From Chlorops oryzae (Eukaryota > Arthropoda > Insecta > Diptera > Chloropidae): DNA of 64,000 nt. Of this stretch, positions 18,919 through 30,147 are shown piece by piece (within the stretch, counting starts at the first letter, position 1; every line of letters begins with the position of its first letter). A model generated the notes under the pieces. That model was not told the DNA's origin. It worked only from the letters and a program-made list of their open reading frames with translations, and made no database searches. The DNA lies in contig CM035806.1 of assembly GCA_020466095.1 (NCBI GenBank), positions 142,169,934 through 142,233,933 on the forward strand, read 5' to 3'. A program made the translations under genes and the position numbers.

Positions 18919-21900
18919 TGAAGATTCATTAATCTTTCGACATTCTCAATGCTTCCAGTCTCATTCTTATTCACCTCTTTTTATATTCTCTCTCCTTCTC
19001 TCTCTATCTTTTTCTCTCTCTCTCTTTCTCCTTTCTCCTTTTGCGCGCCAGGTTATCTCGCAATCAATCCAATACACATGCTGCTCTGAGCAAATCATTT
19101 CCCATTTCATCGTTCTTTTCTGAATTCCCTCTCTCCTCGATCGCCCAACTCTCCCTCTCCACATCGCAACTTCTCTCCCACCTTCGTCTCATCTCATCGT
19201 GCCACACTCGCTGCGGAGCTGCAGCAGCATTAAACCATCGATGAGAAAAGATATTTAAACTAGTATGAGAGAACATGTCGTATAAACAGAGCACTTGCCC
19301 AGTCGGATATATGCATAGACACCACAATCTATGATTGTCTCCCGCCCCTTCCAAACTTTTTTCGCCTCTCTTTCATTTATCTCGCTATGATTAACATATC
19401 GCAACAGCAGCAGCAACAGCAGATACCAGACACCAGATCCAGATCCAGATACGGAACAAATGCAAAAGCATACGGAAGGATAATGCGAATGCACATAACT
19501 CCAGCGAATGTAAGTGCATGCAAACACTATCCATGCGAGCGGTGTGCCCATTCAAGTAAAAACGCTCAACGAATCGCTCAAAGCAATTTCCCTCACAGCA
19601 ACAGCAACAGCAATAGCAATAGCAATGGCAATGGCGACGGCAACGGCAGCAGTCGAATCAAAAACACTAAAAAAGAAAGAATATTAAAAGGAAAAAATGC
19701 AGGAAAAAAACATTTAAAAAAAAAAAAAATAATGTATGAGTGAAATTGAAATGAAGTTATGTGAAAAAAATTAAAATTAAACATCAGCGTAATGCAAACA
19801 GCAAATGCACGGCAGCCCGCCAGCAGTCAACTCCGTCCAAAGAATCTGGTGGATGTGCCTCCTGCCTCCTCCATCCATGCAAGGACATGCACCAGCAGCT
19901 GTAGCAGCATGCATCTGCATGTGCATAAATTCCTGCAATTCGTTCGTATCTTTTTCAATTCAAATTCTCTATATCACTATACATCGGGCGGCTCATTGGC
20001 GCTCAGCCCGCGAGCCTTGCGTTCACCTAAAAATACCGAAAGCTAAAACAGATAAATGAAGAAAATCTTCGAAATAAAAAACAAACAGAAAAAATTTTAA
20101 AATTGAAATTAATATTTAAGAAAAGGCAAAAATAATGAGGGATACATCCGATCCACACACACACACACACACACCTGTCTTTCAAAAATTTCAAAGAGAG
20201 TCTTTTTTGTTTTGTTTTTCATTACTTTTTCATGCCTGAAGCATTGAAGCATTGCAATCAAAGGAGCACATGGTTTTTAAAATGATTTTTTTTTGCTCTC
20301 CTTTGTCTTGTAAACACGTGTCTTTAACCGTTTAACTTTACACTCGAAATTATTAGATAACACGAGCGCGCACTGGCAGCAGTCATCATGCAATGCCATC
20401 GAATCAGGGGTATTATTTTTTTTATTTTTTTTTTTTTTTATCCTCCATTCGAGTGCAATACATTTTGCCAGAATAGCCAACTTTGAGCAATGGCGGGGTA
20501 TTTTCCTGTCACATTATTCATATATGCATTTAATATCGAATTTATGGCGGATACGCGCGTTTTCCTTGGCATCGCAGGATGAACGGAACATAAAATGAAG
20601 TCCATGTTGAACGGAATGAGTAGTAATGAGATGCGGGGGGAATTGGGACGTAGGTGTGGAATTTCATACGAGCGCAGTAAAAATGTCAACCGTTGTGAAA
20701 AATGAAATTTTAAATAATTTAACATTTTCTCAAAAGTGCTCTCTCTCTCTCTCTCTCTTTCTCGTACTCTCTTGCTCAGCCGTCGAATGCAGCAACAGCG
20801 GACAAGCAATCAAAATCATATGCCTCACAATTGAGTGCTGAAGTGCCAAAAAGAGTGCCAAGTGTAAGGATTACAGTAAAATCTCACCATATGGGACAGG
20901 AGGATTTTGTTTTTTTTTTTTTTGTTTTATATCTCTTTGCCTGATGATTTGCTTCTGTAGAAATTTTGAGGCTTTCATTAATGAAAGTGCTTTGGCAGAA
21001 GAATCAAAAACAAAAGAATAAATTCCATTGCATTCTTTTAGGGATATCCGTTTTCCATACTTTAAACGCGTAAAAAGGCCATGCTAGGAAATAACTTCAT
21101 GTGAATAAGCTTATGCACAATTGCTAACAACGTCCTAACAATATATATAAATATATACATATATGTATATAGGTACATACATATATAGCAACTGGGTTCA
21201 AGTCCAAGGCGTCATAATTCAACATACCGCAAAAAATTGTTCCGTCCATTTTGGCGTTATTTTTTTTTTTTTTTTTTGCTCTTTTTGGAGCTCAATACAA
21301 AGGCCATTACTTGCTTCCGTTTGCACCCATATGTTGCAAAATGTTTCGTTTTCATCATTTTCTCTTCCCCAATGCAGTCAATCTTGCAAAAGGATCCATA
21401 AATAGCCACACACAGCCACACAAACATACATACATATACGCTTAAAGGTATATACACAAATGTTCCTGCAGTAATAAAAAGAGCATCGCGTCGTGCTCAC
21501 AGCCGTCGCTTACCGACGTCATACATCTTCTTTTTCGAAGCTAATCCAAACGCAATTCGTGCCGCGACACATAATCACGTAGCAAAATGTGGAAACGCAA
21601 TTTCGATAATTCGCTAAAAGCAAAAAAAAAAAAAAAAGGAAAGAAAATTTATACAAAATATGTTCTAAATTGTATGAAAAAAAAAAACCAATCACAAATA
21701 AATAAAAAAAAGGACCGTAAAAAGTTCAAACATCGCACTATTCCATGAACAATGTGAGCCCTTCGAATGCGGAACTTTTTTTGAACGGAAATTTCGTAGA
21801 AAATTTTTGACTTCAAAAGCACACAAAAAATACTCCAAAAAGCATTTACCAATCTCTAACGGCATATGGGCACTTTACAGGGTGCAAGCTCTTTGTGAAG

Positions 21901-22192
21901 TTAAAATTAATATATTATTTCATTTCATTTCGTGTCTTTCAGATGAACCGAGAAATATCTCATTTATTCTTTAATTGGAATAACACTCTCTTTGTTTGAA
22001 GCTCAAAGTGCATTATTGTATCTACATAAATAATCTTATTCAAGAATAAAAAAGACAATATTTTCTAAGACTACAAGGAATCTTCACAACGGGGTTAAAA
22101 TCTCAATTACGCTGTTCAATAGGAATCCTCTGTCCTTATTGTTCTTAATAATAGAACGATGAAGCATTCAAATAAGTTCTTCATTTCTTTTT
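18919..22192. other. non-coding stretch with short microsatellites
   Basis: No gene is supported. It holds CAG/CAA and AGCAAC triplet runs (19402-19424, 19598-19652), a CA run (20153-20173), a CT run (20740-20762), poly(T) runs (20910, 21259) and TATA/TACATA runs (21136-21190). The open frame at 19387-19743 is carried by the triplet runs. At 20872, TACAGTAAAATCTCACCATATGGGAC resembles one end of a pogo/Tigger-like element, without a partner that I can find. Confidence 0.5.
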
Positions 22193-22388
22193 CTCTATCG
22201 TTTTCTTCATATTTTTTTCTATATTTTCTCTCTTTCTCTCTCTCTCTTTCTCTCTCTCTCTTTCTCTCTCACTTACCCTTTCTCACTTCTTCTCTTTCTT
22301 TATGTCTTTGTTTTTCTCTTTCTTTTTCTGTTTCTTCTTCTATTTTACCTTCTCGCTCTACATTTCTGCTTCTGTCCTTGTCTCTCCT
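22193..22388. repeat. polypyrimidine tract
   Basis: TTTCTCTCTCTC-type DNA into which the hAT-like element at 22397 inserted; the CT-rich sequence continues on its other side at 22882. Confidence 0.8.
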
Positions 22389-22396
22389 GCTCTTTC

Positions 22397-22881
22397 TAGT
22401 GTTGAAACAAAATGAGTAAATACTACTTGATATCGAATACTTTTAGTCGATACTGAGTATATTTCTTACTCAATACTTACCACCAAGTATTTTCGCGGTA
22501 TCGATACTTTAATGTCAGTATTTACTCATAATATTTTCCTTGTATTAGTGCTGCAAATTTGAGGGGTTTTCGCCTTTTTGAGGGACTTTTTCGATTTCAT
22601 TTTGAAATGGATTTTTCGTAAGCTTTTTCCTAGGAGGAGAAAGGGATTTTTATAAATTATCTAAAGGTTAAACCTGCAGCACTGACAAGAAACAGTAATT
22701 CACTGAAGCATTGTGTTGTTACCTGTGTAAATACGAAGAATCAAAACAATTTGCTTAATCTTGAGCAAGTACTACCTAGTAGCGATACTTTTGGTTCGGT
22801 ATTTTAGTGGTATCGATACTTTATCTCGGTACATTAAATGAGTACTGGTATCGATACTTTCATGGTATCGTTTCAACACTA
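22397..22881. mobile_element. hAT-like non-autonomous element, 485 bp
   Basis: The ends TAGTGTTGAAAC...GTTTCAACACTA are flanked by the perfect 8-bp duplication GCTCTTTC (22389-22396 and 22882-22889). Subterminal regions carry repeated GTATCGATACTTT motifs, which include TATCGATA. The centre (about 22547-22684) has a second inverted pair, AGTGCTGCA...TGCAGCACT, possibly a nested decayed element. There is no transposase. Confidence 0.8.
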
Positions 22882-22889
22882 GCTCTTTC

Positions 22890-23320
22890 TCAGTCTCCCT
22901 GCTTCTCTTTCTTTCTCTCTTTTTCTCTCTTTTCCTTTCTTATTCTCTCTTATCTGCTCTTCTTCTCTCTTATTTGCTCTTCTTCTCTTTTATTTTCTCT
23001 TCTTCTCTCTTCTTCTCTTTTCTTCTCTCTTCTTCTCTCTTTTTCTCCCTTCTTCTCTTTCTTCTCCCTTCTTCTCTCTTCTTCTCCCTTCTTCTGTCTT
23101 CTTCTCTCTTCTTCCCTCTTCTTCTCTCTTCTTCTCTCTTCTTTTCTCTTCTTTTCTCTTCTTTTCTCTTCTTTTCTCTTCTTTTCTCTTCTTCTCTCTT
23201 CTCTCTCTTCTCTCTCCTCTTTTTCTCTCTTCTCTTCTTCTCTCTTCTCTCTCCTTCTCTTTCCTTCTTTCTTCATCTCTCTTCTTTTCTCATCTTCTCT
23301 CTTCTTTTCTGTTCTTCTTG
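22890..23320. repeat. polypyrimidine tract (TTCTTCTCTC)n
   Basis: About 430 bp of C/T-only DNA on the plus strand, with CTCTTCTT units. Long Ser/Phe/Leu frames are repeat translations. Confidence 0.9.
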
Positions 23321-23354
23321 CTCATACGCTGGCCATATATAATATTTACATATC

Positions 23355-23390
23355 TCCCTTAATCTCTCTCAACCTCTCTGCCTTTTCCTC

Positions 23391-23427
<37 letters not shown>

Positions 23428-23770
23428 TTCCATGCCTTTCTCCTTCCCTCTTTTCTTCTCTCCCCTCTCCCTGCCTCTATTTCACGCTCTTCATCTCTCT
23501 ATCTTTCTTTCGCTTTCATCTTGTGATTTTATATCTTCTCTCGTCTTCGCATTCTCCCTTTTTCTCGATTTCTTTCTCCTTAACATTCCTTCTATTTCTC
23601 CGTCTCGTTCTTCTCCACTTTCTTGCCCCACTCTTTCACGTTCTTCACCACTCTTTCGTTCTTTTGCTTTCTTTCTCTCCTTCCGCCCGCCTCATTATTT
23701 CTCCAACACTCTGTTTTTTCTTTTTGTCTCTTTCTTCTTTCTCCAACTCTTTCTCTTTGCTTTGAGTGTA
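23355..23770. repeat. polypyrimidine-rich tract
   Basis: CT-rich DNA with a purer (CT)n core near 23388-23428, fading into mixed T/C sequence. No gene is supported. Confidence 0.75.
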
Positions 23771-25372
23771 AAAATTCTTGAGATTCGGTTATCAAAATCA
23801 CCCTGTATTGAAACGCATTCTCTGCGTATTACCAAGTATTCGCGAGTTCTACGGCAGACTTATTTGAAAATTTGAAACTTTTTCAACGTTCCGTTTATGT
23901 GTTAAAAATTGTTTGTGTGTCTTTTTTTTCTTCTATTTTTTTTATATTTTTCTAAATTTTCCTTTCTGGTGATTTTTGTTTTTATTGCCATTTTCCGCAT
24001 TTTATCCCCCTTTCTCCCGGATCATGAATGTTTTGGTTGCCATCATAAATTTGTTTGTGTACGCGCTTTTGCTATAACGCCATTAGACGAAAGCTGATGT
24101 TGCTATAACCTGGTCATATACCTGATAAGAGTGGAGAGTCATAGCTCACATACCGACCTGACTCGGCCCGGCCCGACCCGCCCGCACGGTTCACGGTTTA
24201 CGATTATGTACATATGTATGTATGTACATGTGTGACCAAGTGTGCTTGAGTGTGTGTGTTCACGTGCAGGCACGCACAAAGGCAAACTAAACTCTCATGT
24301 CTGAAGATCTTTAAATCGTACACAAGAACCAACACTTTCGCGCCCCCGAACCCCGAACCCAATCACCAATCCCCAATCTCAAATTTTTGCCGATGTCAGA
24401 AAGTGCCAAAAGACTTTTTGGTGGAATGTAGAAAGAAAGAAGGAAGAAGAAAACCATTTTTGCACCTTTGGGAATAGGTATCAGCAATGCGCTGCTTACG
24501 TCTTAAAAAATTGTTTCGAAATATACTACAGCGTTTCCCGGGTGCACATGTGCTTGCGAGCGTGCCTGCGTATGTGCTTCAGTGTGCCAGTGTGAGTGGC
24601 TGTGTGTGTGTGTGTGTGTGAAATTTGAAGGTGCGTTTACAACGGCGTGGCATGTTTAAATTCTCATTTTTCTTTCTAATACACGTACGTAAACACATTT
24701 GATTTATGACAGTTTTGTTTTTCAAATTTTCGCATTTATATTTTCGCTTTCTTTTCCAAAACATCTTTTCGTACACTTTCTTTTTATTTTATTTTATTTT
24801 TATTTTTTAACTCATGTTTTACGCTTCTGAGCATACATACATACGTCGGAGGATGTCAAATCATAGAAATAGATCCATAAAAAATATGCGTATTCTTAAA
24901 GAAAGCTTTAAGAATAAAACACCGAAAATTTAAAAGGCAATTCAAAAGTTTTACAGTAAAACCTGTTGTACTGGGACCTGAATAAGTAAGAAACCTCGTA
25001 ATAGTTCGCGAAAGCGCTTGATAAACGTAGAAAGTTTCCATTTGGAAGATTACAAGCAAGCAATCCTACCTTTTTTTTTTTAATGAATGATGTTCCTATA
25101 GCAAAAATATTGTACAAACGTATCCTTCCTCAATTTACTATGTATATAACACGTGGAAATATACAACACATTGAATTTAAAAGCCTGTCTTACTTAATTT
25201 TCAGGAATCTATCCGTACTTTTTAACCAAAGCATGTGCAGTATAGCATGGCGGCTATAATTCTCATTTGGTTTTTAAAATGAGACAGATAAGACTCGCAG
25301 AATCTCAGTAAACATTTTGTGACGTGAGGTGGCAAGAAGATGTGAAAATTTTCTTATTTATGGGTTTTGTCT
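23771..25372. other. non-coding stretch
   Basis: No gene is supported. There is a TG run at 24600-24620 and a TTTTA run at 24781-24808. At about 24954, TACAGTAAAACCTGTTGTACTGGGAC resembles the motif at 20872 and may be one end of a pogo/Tigger-like repeat. Confidence 0.45.
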
Positions 25373-25890
25373 CGTTGGAGCTGGAGATCCGTCGATAGTT
25401 TCGGTAAGTTCGATATAAATTCGATAATCGATAATTTCAATAATACTTAGATATTAATATAATCGATAGTTTAAATAATCTATACCAATCGAGGATTTAT
25501 GTATATAATCGATAATTTCAGCAATTGATAATTCATATAATCGTTGATTACAATGATTGATCAGTTCAGTAATCGATAATTTCAGTAATCGATAATATCT
25601 ATAATATATCAGTTAAAAAATCGATAGTTTCAGCAATCGATCATTCCAATAATATATCATTAATCGTAATCGATAATTTCAATAATCGAAAGCGGACATT
25701 TTTAGGCATCTGTCCATTTAACAAAAAAAAAAAACTCTGTCATCGCCAGTACCTACCACCTTTTCAAAGCTGAAGTAAATACCAATGAATCCAAACTATC
25801 GATAGTCGTAGAATCCATATTGATGTTTTCGATAGTTAGAACTAATCGATAGTATCATCAGTGCTATCGACTGCTTCTCCAGCTCTACTG
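25373..25890. repeat. AATCGATAATTTCAATA minisatellite between imperfect inverted ends
   Basis: A degenerate short repeat, AATCGATAATTTCARTA-like, recurs more than ten times from about 25415 to 25690; more CTATCGATAG motifs follow to 25870. The block is bracketed by GAGCTGGAGATCCGTCGATAG (about 25377) and its imperfect complement near 25866-25890 (CTATCGACTGCTTCTCCAGC), so it may be a MITE with an internal minisatellite. I see no target duplication. Confidence 0.55.
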
Positions 25891-26325
25891 GACCGGTGAT
25901 GCCAGATCGTGTGTTTTTTGCACTCAAACAACGTGACATGGGGAAAATGGGTATTTTTATCGCCGTAATCTAAATACGGACATTTTAGGAATCTTTGCAT
26001 ATAAAACCCTCACGTGTTTTATTTATATTTCTTGATTTTCGCTGTTTTCTTTCTCTTGTTTTTTCGATTTATTTCTTTTTTCTTGTAACCGTTTTTTTCC
26101 TTTTTTTTTTGCATTGTCCTTTTTTTAATAAATTTTTTTTCTTCTGTTTTCTTGTTCATTCTTTTGTTTTATTTTTTTAATTTTTCAATTGTTTTATTAT
26201 TATTAAGTTTTATTTTTTCATCTCGGGCTTTAGCTGAGTCATCCTCTATTTATTGTGAAAATTATCCATTTTTTGGGATTTCTTTTTCGAAAAGACTTTG
26301 ATAAAATGACCAATAAATATTTAAG

Positions 26326-26708
26326 CACAGTTGCCACATGTACCAAAACTGGAACATTGGTACACAATTTGCCAATTTGGTAAACTTTTCGGCTGGTTGC
26401 AAATCGCTGATACCTACTATTTAAACTCTGAGTGTTATCGCGCCAATCCTGTTTTCAAAGGTATAGCTATAACCGTGACTGAATCCAGAGTATAAGGCGG
26501 CTTGAATACTTCGTGCAAAGCATTGTACCTTTTTTTCTTGACTGAACATATATTGATATTATACTGTGTTTTTGTTACTTTTTTGCACAATTTACATATA
26601 TTTGAATATTATACTGTTTTCTTTTTTTTTTTTGTACATTTTTTTCGGTTTTGGTACATTTTTTGGATTGGTTTGGTACAAAAATATTAAAGGCTAGTGG
26701 CAACCCTG
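26326..26708. mobile_element. hAT-like MITE, 383 bp
   Basis: The left end CACAGTTGCCAC and right end GTGGCAACCCTG are inverted repeats (10 of 12) and are flanked by a perfect 8-bp duplication TATTTAAG (26318-26325 and 26709-26716). Inside, several GGTACA/TGTACC motifs recur near both ends. The T-rich open frame inside is not a gene. Confidence 0.8.
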
Positions 26709-26716
26709 TATTTAAG

Positions 26717-28922
26717 TCCAACTTAAAACTCAAACAATAGAGGGAGAGAAAGAGAGAGAGACAGAGCGAGAGACATCACTTCATTCGGTGCGATCCAATC
26801 ACGTTCGGTCCGCACTAAACGTGCCAATGTGATTTGCAGCAGATAATTGAACAATAAGATTGCCAACATGATTGCTTTCGAGACTTGATTGAAGAACAAC
26901 AAAAACTGCTTATGCTCAATAGGAAAGCCCGCAATAAAAGCAAATCAAGGCTCACCGCAGTCACAGAACACTAGAACACCGTGTACGCATTTCCATGCCC
27001 AATACAAAAAAAAAAAGGCCCACGCACACACAAAAACGAAAGAAAATGGAATACAGCGAGAGTGGAGAGAGAGAGAGAGAGAGAGAGAAATCTCGGCCAT
27101 TGCATCATTATTCCATGATTCTATCATTCTATCACGAAATGGCCAACATTCCATAGCAAATCGTTTCGTCCGTTGTGGAAACGGGGGCTGTGCACCCACA
27201 TTGGCATGTCATCGAAATCAAAACGATTTCATTATATCGTTGTCACCGAACTGGCAATTAAATGTCAAAGATCTCTTCTTCTGCATTTGCTTCTCTTCCT
27301 CTCAATCGTCTTCTTCGTCTTCGAAGGCCTAGCCAACCCAACTAATCCACGCATGTTTGTATGCCTCTGTGAGCTTACATTCGTATGGAGTCACGGTGGT
27401 GCTACACTTCAGGATTCAATGATTTGATCTCTGCCTATGCCGTTGCCTTTGCTGACTCAAGTACTTTGTAGTTACTTAACATTGATGGAAGTACGAGTAC
27501 CAACTGCAAACACTTTAAGGCAGCTTTCGCCTTCTGACTCTTCGACCGTCTCTCAGCATTCTGTTTGCTCCTTCGGCATCTTATTGAGTGCTTAAGTGCG
27601 CTTAACGCTTTAATCTCAATATCCTGCGAACTTGAAGGTCGCAGTCGCAGTCGCGGGATGTGATGTCATGCCTCACGTTCTAATTTGACAGCCAAACACT
27701 TTACACTTCAACGGTTCAACGGTTCAATGGCTCGACGACTCGACGTTACGGCGTTGCGACGTTTCGACGCCTCGACGGATCGGCGATTCAGCAGAACTGC
27801 TGCGTTAATGCTTTGGGCAATAATGGCGTTGCGCCAGCATTCATTTTGTTTGATTTCATTGTTGACGTTCCCGCGACCTGTTGACTGTGACCGAATCAAT
27901 TCGTTTGTTTTCAGCTCGTTGGTTCGCTCGGTTTGTTTGTTCGTTAAGAGACTTCTTATTTTCGCTTTCATTCTCAATATTTTTGATATCTTTCTCCTCT
28001 TTCAATAGGGATCTTTTATTGTTCCGCCCTTTCTTCTTTTTTTTTTTTTGCAAGCACAAACATTGACATTTAGATGGTCACGCTGACAAGTACATACATA
28101 GTTCCAATCACAATTACAGCCCTGGAAAAAATTGGTCTAAAAAAACTCGCCGATTACAAGTGACTCCTTCGATGACATTCTAAGACACATGAAATCTGTT
28201 CCTTTCATCGGTGAAATACAAAGAGCTTTTTTTTTCTTCGCTTTTGTACTTGTCAATCTAATTCGACCCATCGGCTTATGTATAATCCATCGCGTAAGCC
28301 TTTTCGCCTTTTTTCATTCTTTTTCTTGTTTTATAATCAATTTTTATTTTTTGGTTTTGATTGGCATAATTAATGAAGCGTCTGACATCTTCAACTGTCA
28401 TGCGTGTAATCACTTGAATCTCCTTTCGTCTCACTCTTTTGGTTTATTCGATAATGCCAATTGTAACTGACATAGATATACATATATGTATATGTATACC
28501 TACATTGCTTTCCATTTGTTTTCGCACAAAATTAAGTTTTCTTTCGTTTTCCCATTCAAAAAATTTCTCTCCACCTTTCGTTTCCTCCTGTTTTCTCTCA
28601 ATTCGTTTGTTCATTTGTTTGAATGTAAATTTTTTTTTTCCAAAAATACAAGGAGTTGTGCTAGAGAAATGAAATTTGGCACGAAGGTTTATGTTTATTA
28701 AATTTAGAAATTTTGAAAAAATTTTCAAAATCAGACCAAATGATGGCAAATAATGAATATTTTAATTTAATATATGATACATGGGTACCTTTTTTGTGCT
28801 TAAATACTTCCCGTATTCGCATCGGAATACCCGCGCATCAAAATATGGTATAAAACAACTTTTTTCCTTTCTTTGCATGAAGCTACTTTAAAGGCGTATT
28901 GAAGCTTAAAAATAAAAGTTAT
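26717..28922. other. non-coding stretch
   Basis: No gene is supported. There is a GA run at 27061-27088 and a local cluster of CGACG/TTCGACG units at 27705-27785. Frames of up to 147 codons here have no domain and overlap simple sequence. Confidence 0.45.
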
Positions 28923-29080
28923 GGGCAGCGGTGCTCAAAAATGCCACCAGTGGCAACAATTTTTTTTTGCCCTTCACACACATAGAGTGTGTGAGCGATA
29001 TAGAAAAAAATTTCAGCTGCCGAACGAGGAGACCAATACATGCATAAAATTATGAATGTGTGTTTTGAGCACCGCTGCCC
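28923..29080. mobile_element. small MITE, 158 bp
   Basis: Perfect 18-bp inverted ends GGGCAGCGGTGCTCAAAA, with TAT flanking the right end; TAT also lies one base from the left end as printed. It has no coding capacity. The ends resemble hAT or Harbinger termini, but the flank is too short to decide. Confidence 0.65.
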
Positions 29081-29200
29081 TATCGGAATTTAGGAAATCA
29101 GATTGAAAAAAAATATATTTGACAATTAGTTGAAAAGCAATTAGTTGACATACCATACATAAACTTTAATATAATGTATTAAATCTGAATATATTCGATC

Positions 29201-29275
29201 TCTTCGTGGCGTAGCGCATAGCGATTGCGCTTAGCAATCCGAAGGCTGGAGTTCAAATCCTGTTGCAGACAGAAA
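29201..29275 (+). repeat. tRNA-like SINE head, copy 1
   Basis: A box-like TGGCGTAGCGC at 29207-29217 and B box-like AGTTCAAATCC at 29250-29260 are 43 bp apart, as in an RNA polymerase III promoter. The tRNA fold is poor (no acceptor stem and no U at position 33 of the anticodon loop), so this is a tRNA-derived SINE or pseudogene and not a working tRNA. The SINE body may continue to about 29420. Confidence 0.5.
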
Positions 29276-29534
29276 TAAGATGTGGGAAAAATTGGGAATT
29301 GAAAGAGTCAGGTAAATTTTAAATACAAACTAAAGGAGAAAAGAAGCTGCCAACCATACCGTGAAGTTTGCCATCCTTTCTTCAAATACGTCATACACAA
29401 GCTCTTTGAAAAACTCCTTTAAGTTCCACTGAAACCTTTCTTTTTTATAATTTTGAATAAAAAGTTTGGTTGAAAGGATATTCCTCTAAGTTTTTTCATT
29501 ATTATTTAAATGTTAGGTATATTATTACATACTT

Positions 29535-29606
29535 TACCACAAAAAAAAAAAAAACCCTTGTCTGAACGGGGATTTGAACTCACAGACCTCGGATTGTTAG
29601 ACAGAC
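29535..29606 (-). repeat. truncated tRNA-like SINE head (minus strand)
   Basis: The minus strand has a B box-like AGTTCAAATCCC (plus 29569-29580) followed by a long T run on that strand, which could act as a polymerase III terminator. The expected A box position falls in the next repeat (29608 onward), so the 5' half is missing. Confidence 0.4.
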
Positions 29607-29607
29607 T

Positions 29608-29845
29608 GGAAAGAAACAACTTTGAAATCATTCAAAGAAAAATTAAAATAATATCAATTTAAAATAAACTGATTTTTAACTAATTTAAAAGATATCCAGA
29701 TTCAGACAATTGACTTTGCCGTAGGACATCGCCATGCTAAAAAAGTTAGTTTTCTCCATGGGAAAAAGTCAGAGTTTAAATTAATTGTCACTTTAAATCA
29801 ATCAGTTGTTCTATTAATATAAAATTAGTTGAAATTCCTAAAGGG
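29608..29845 (+). repeat. dispersed repeat A, copy 2
   Basis: It matches 16872-17116 across its length, including GACTTTGCCGTAGGACATC-type and TTCTCCATGGGAAAA-type blocks. I cannot name the family. Confidence 0.7.
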
Positions 29846-29910
29846 TGGTTATAGGCAAGAGAATTTGGGATATTCTTAATGAATAGAAATACATACTTAA
29901 TGTGTTCTCA

Positions 29911-30147
29911 GTGGCCCTGGGATAGCGTAGGGGATGCGTGCTATGCTCTTGATCCCAGGGTCTGAGGTTCAATTCCCGGCACAGGCGAAACGGAGTGTAA
30001 TGTTCCAAGCCTGGCACTGATTTTTCAAAAAATCGTATGTTAGGGACACACTATATAATAAGACATGTACACTCACACAAACACAAGAAAACCTCCTTCG
30101 TATCACAATGGGCCGATTAACGGCCTAAGTGGCAGCCACTTCAACCT
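29911..30147 (+). mobile_element. tRNA-derived SINE
   Basis: A box-like TAGCGTAGGGG at 29923-29933 and a near-consensus B box GGTTCAATTCC at 29966-29976, 43 bp apart, open a roughly 237-bp unit. It ends in the hairpin-forming GGCCGATTAACGGCC and AAGTGGCAGCCACTTCAACC. The same 3' module is found at 17118-17155. The head resembles a tRNA gene but lacks a full cloverleaf. Confidence 0.6.

Noticed and set aside
18223..19123. Open frames of 232 and 296 codons rich in Ser/Leu/Pro
   Set aside because: They arise from the CT-rich tract, which has no stop codons in any frame. The same applies to 13865-14128, 22807-23526, 39675-40244 and 43623-44055.
22547..22684. Nested element AGTGCTGCA...TGCAGCACT
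   Set aside because: The inverted pair is only 9 bp and no 8-bp or other duplication flanks it, so I did not call it separately.
29201..29275. Functional tRNA gene
   Set aside because: A and B boxes are present, but there is no acceptor stem and the anticodon loop lacks U33, so it is SINE- or pseudogene-like. The same applies at 29911-29985.
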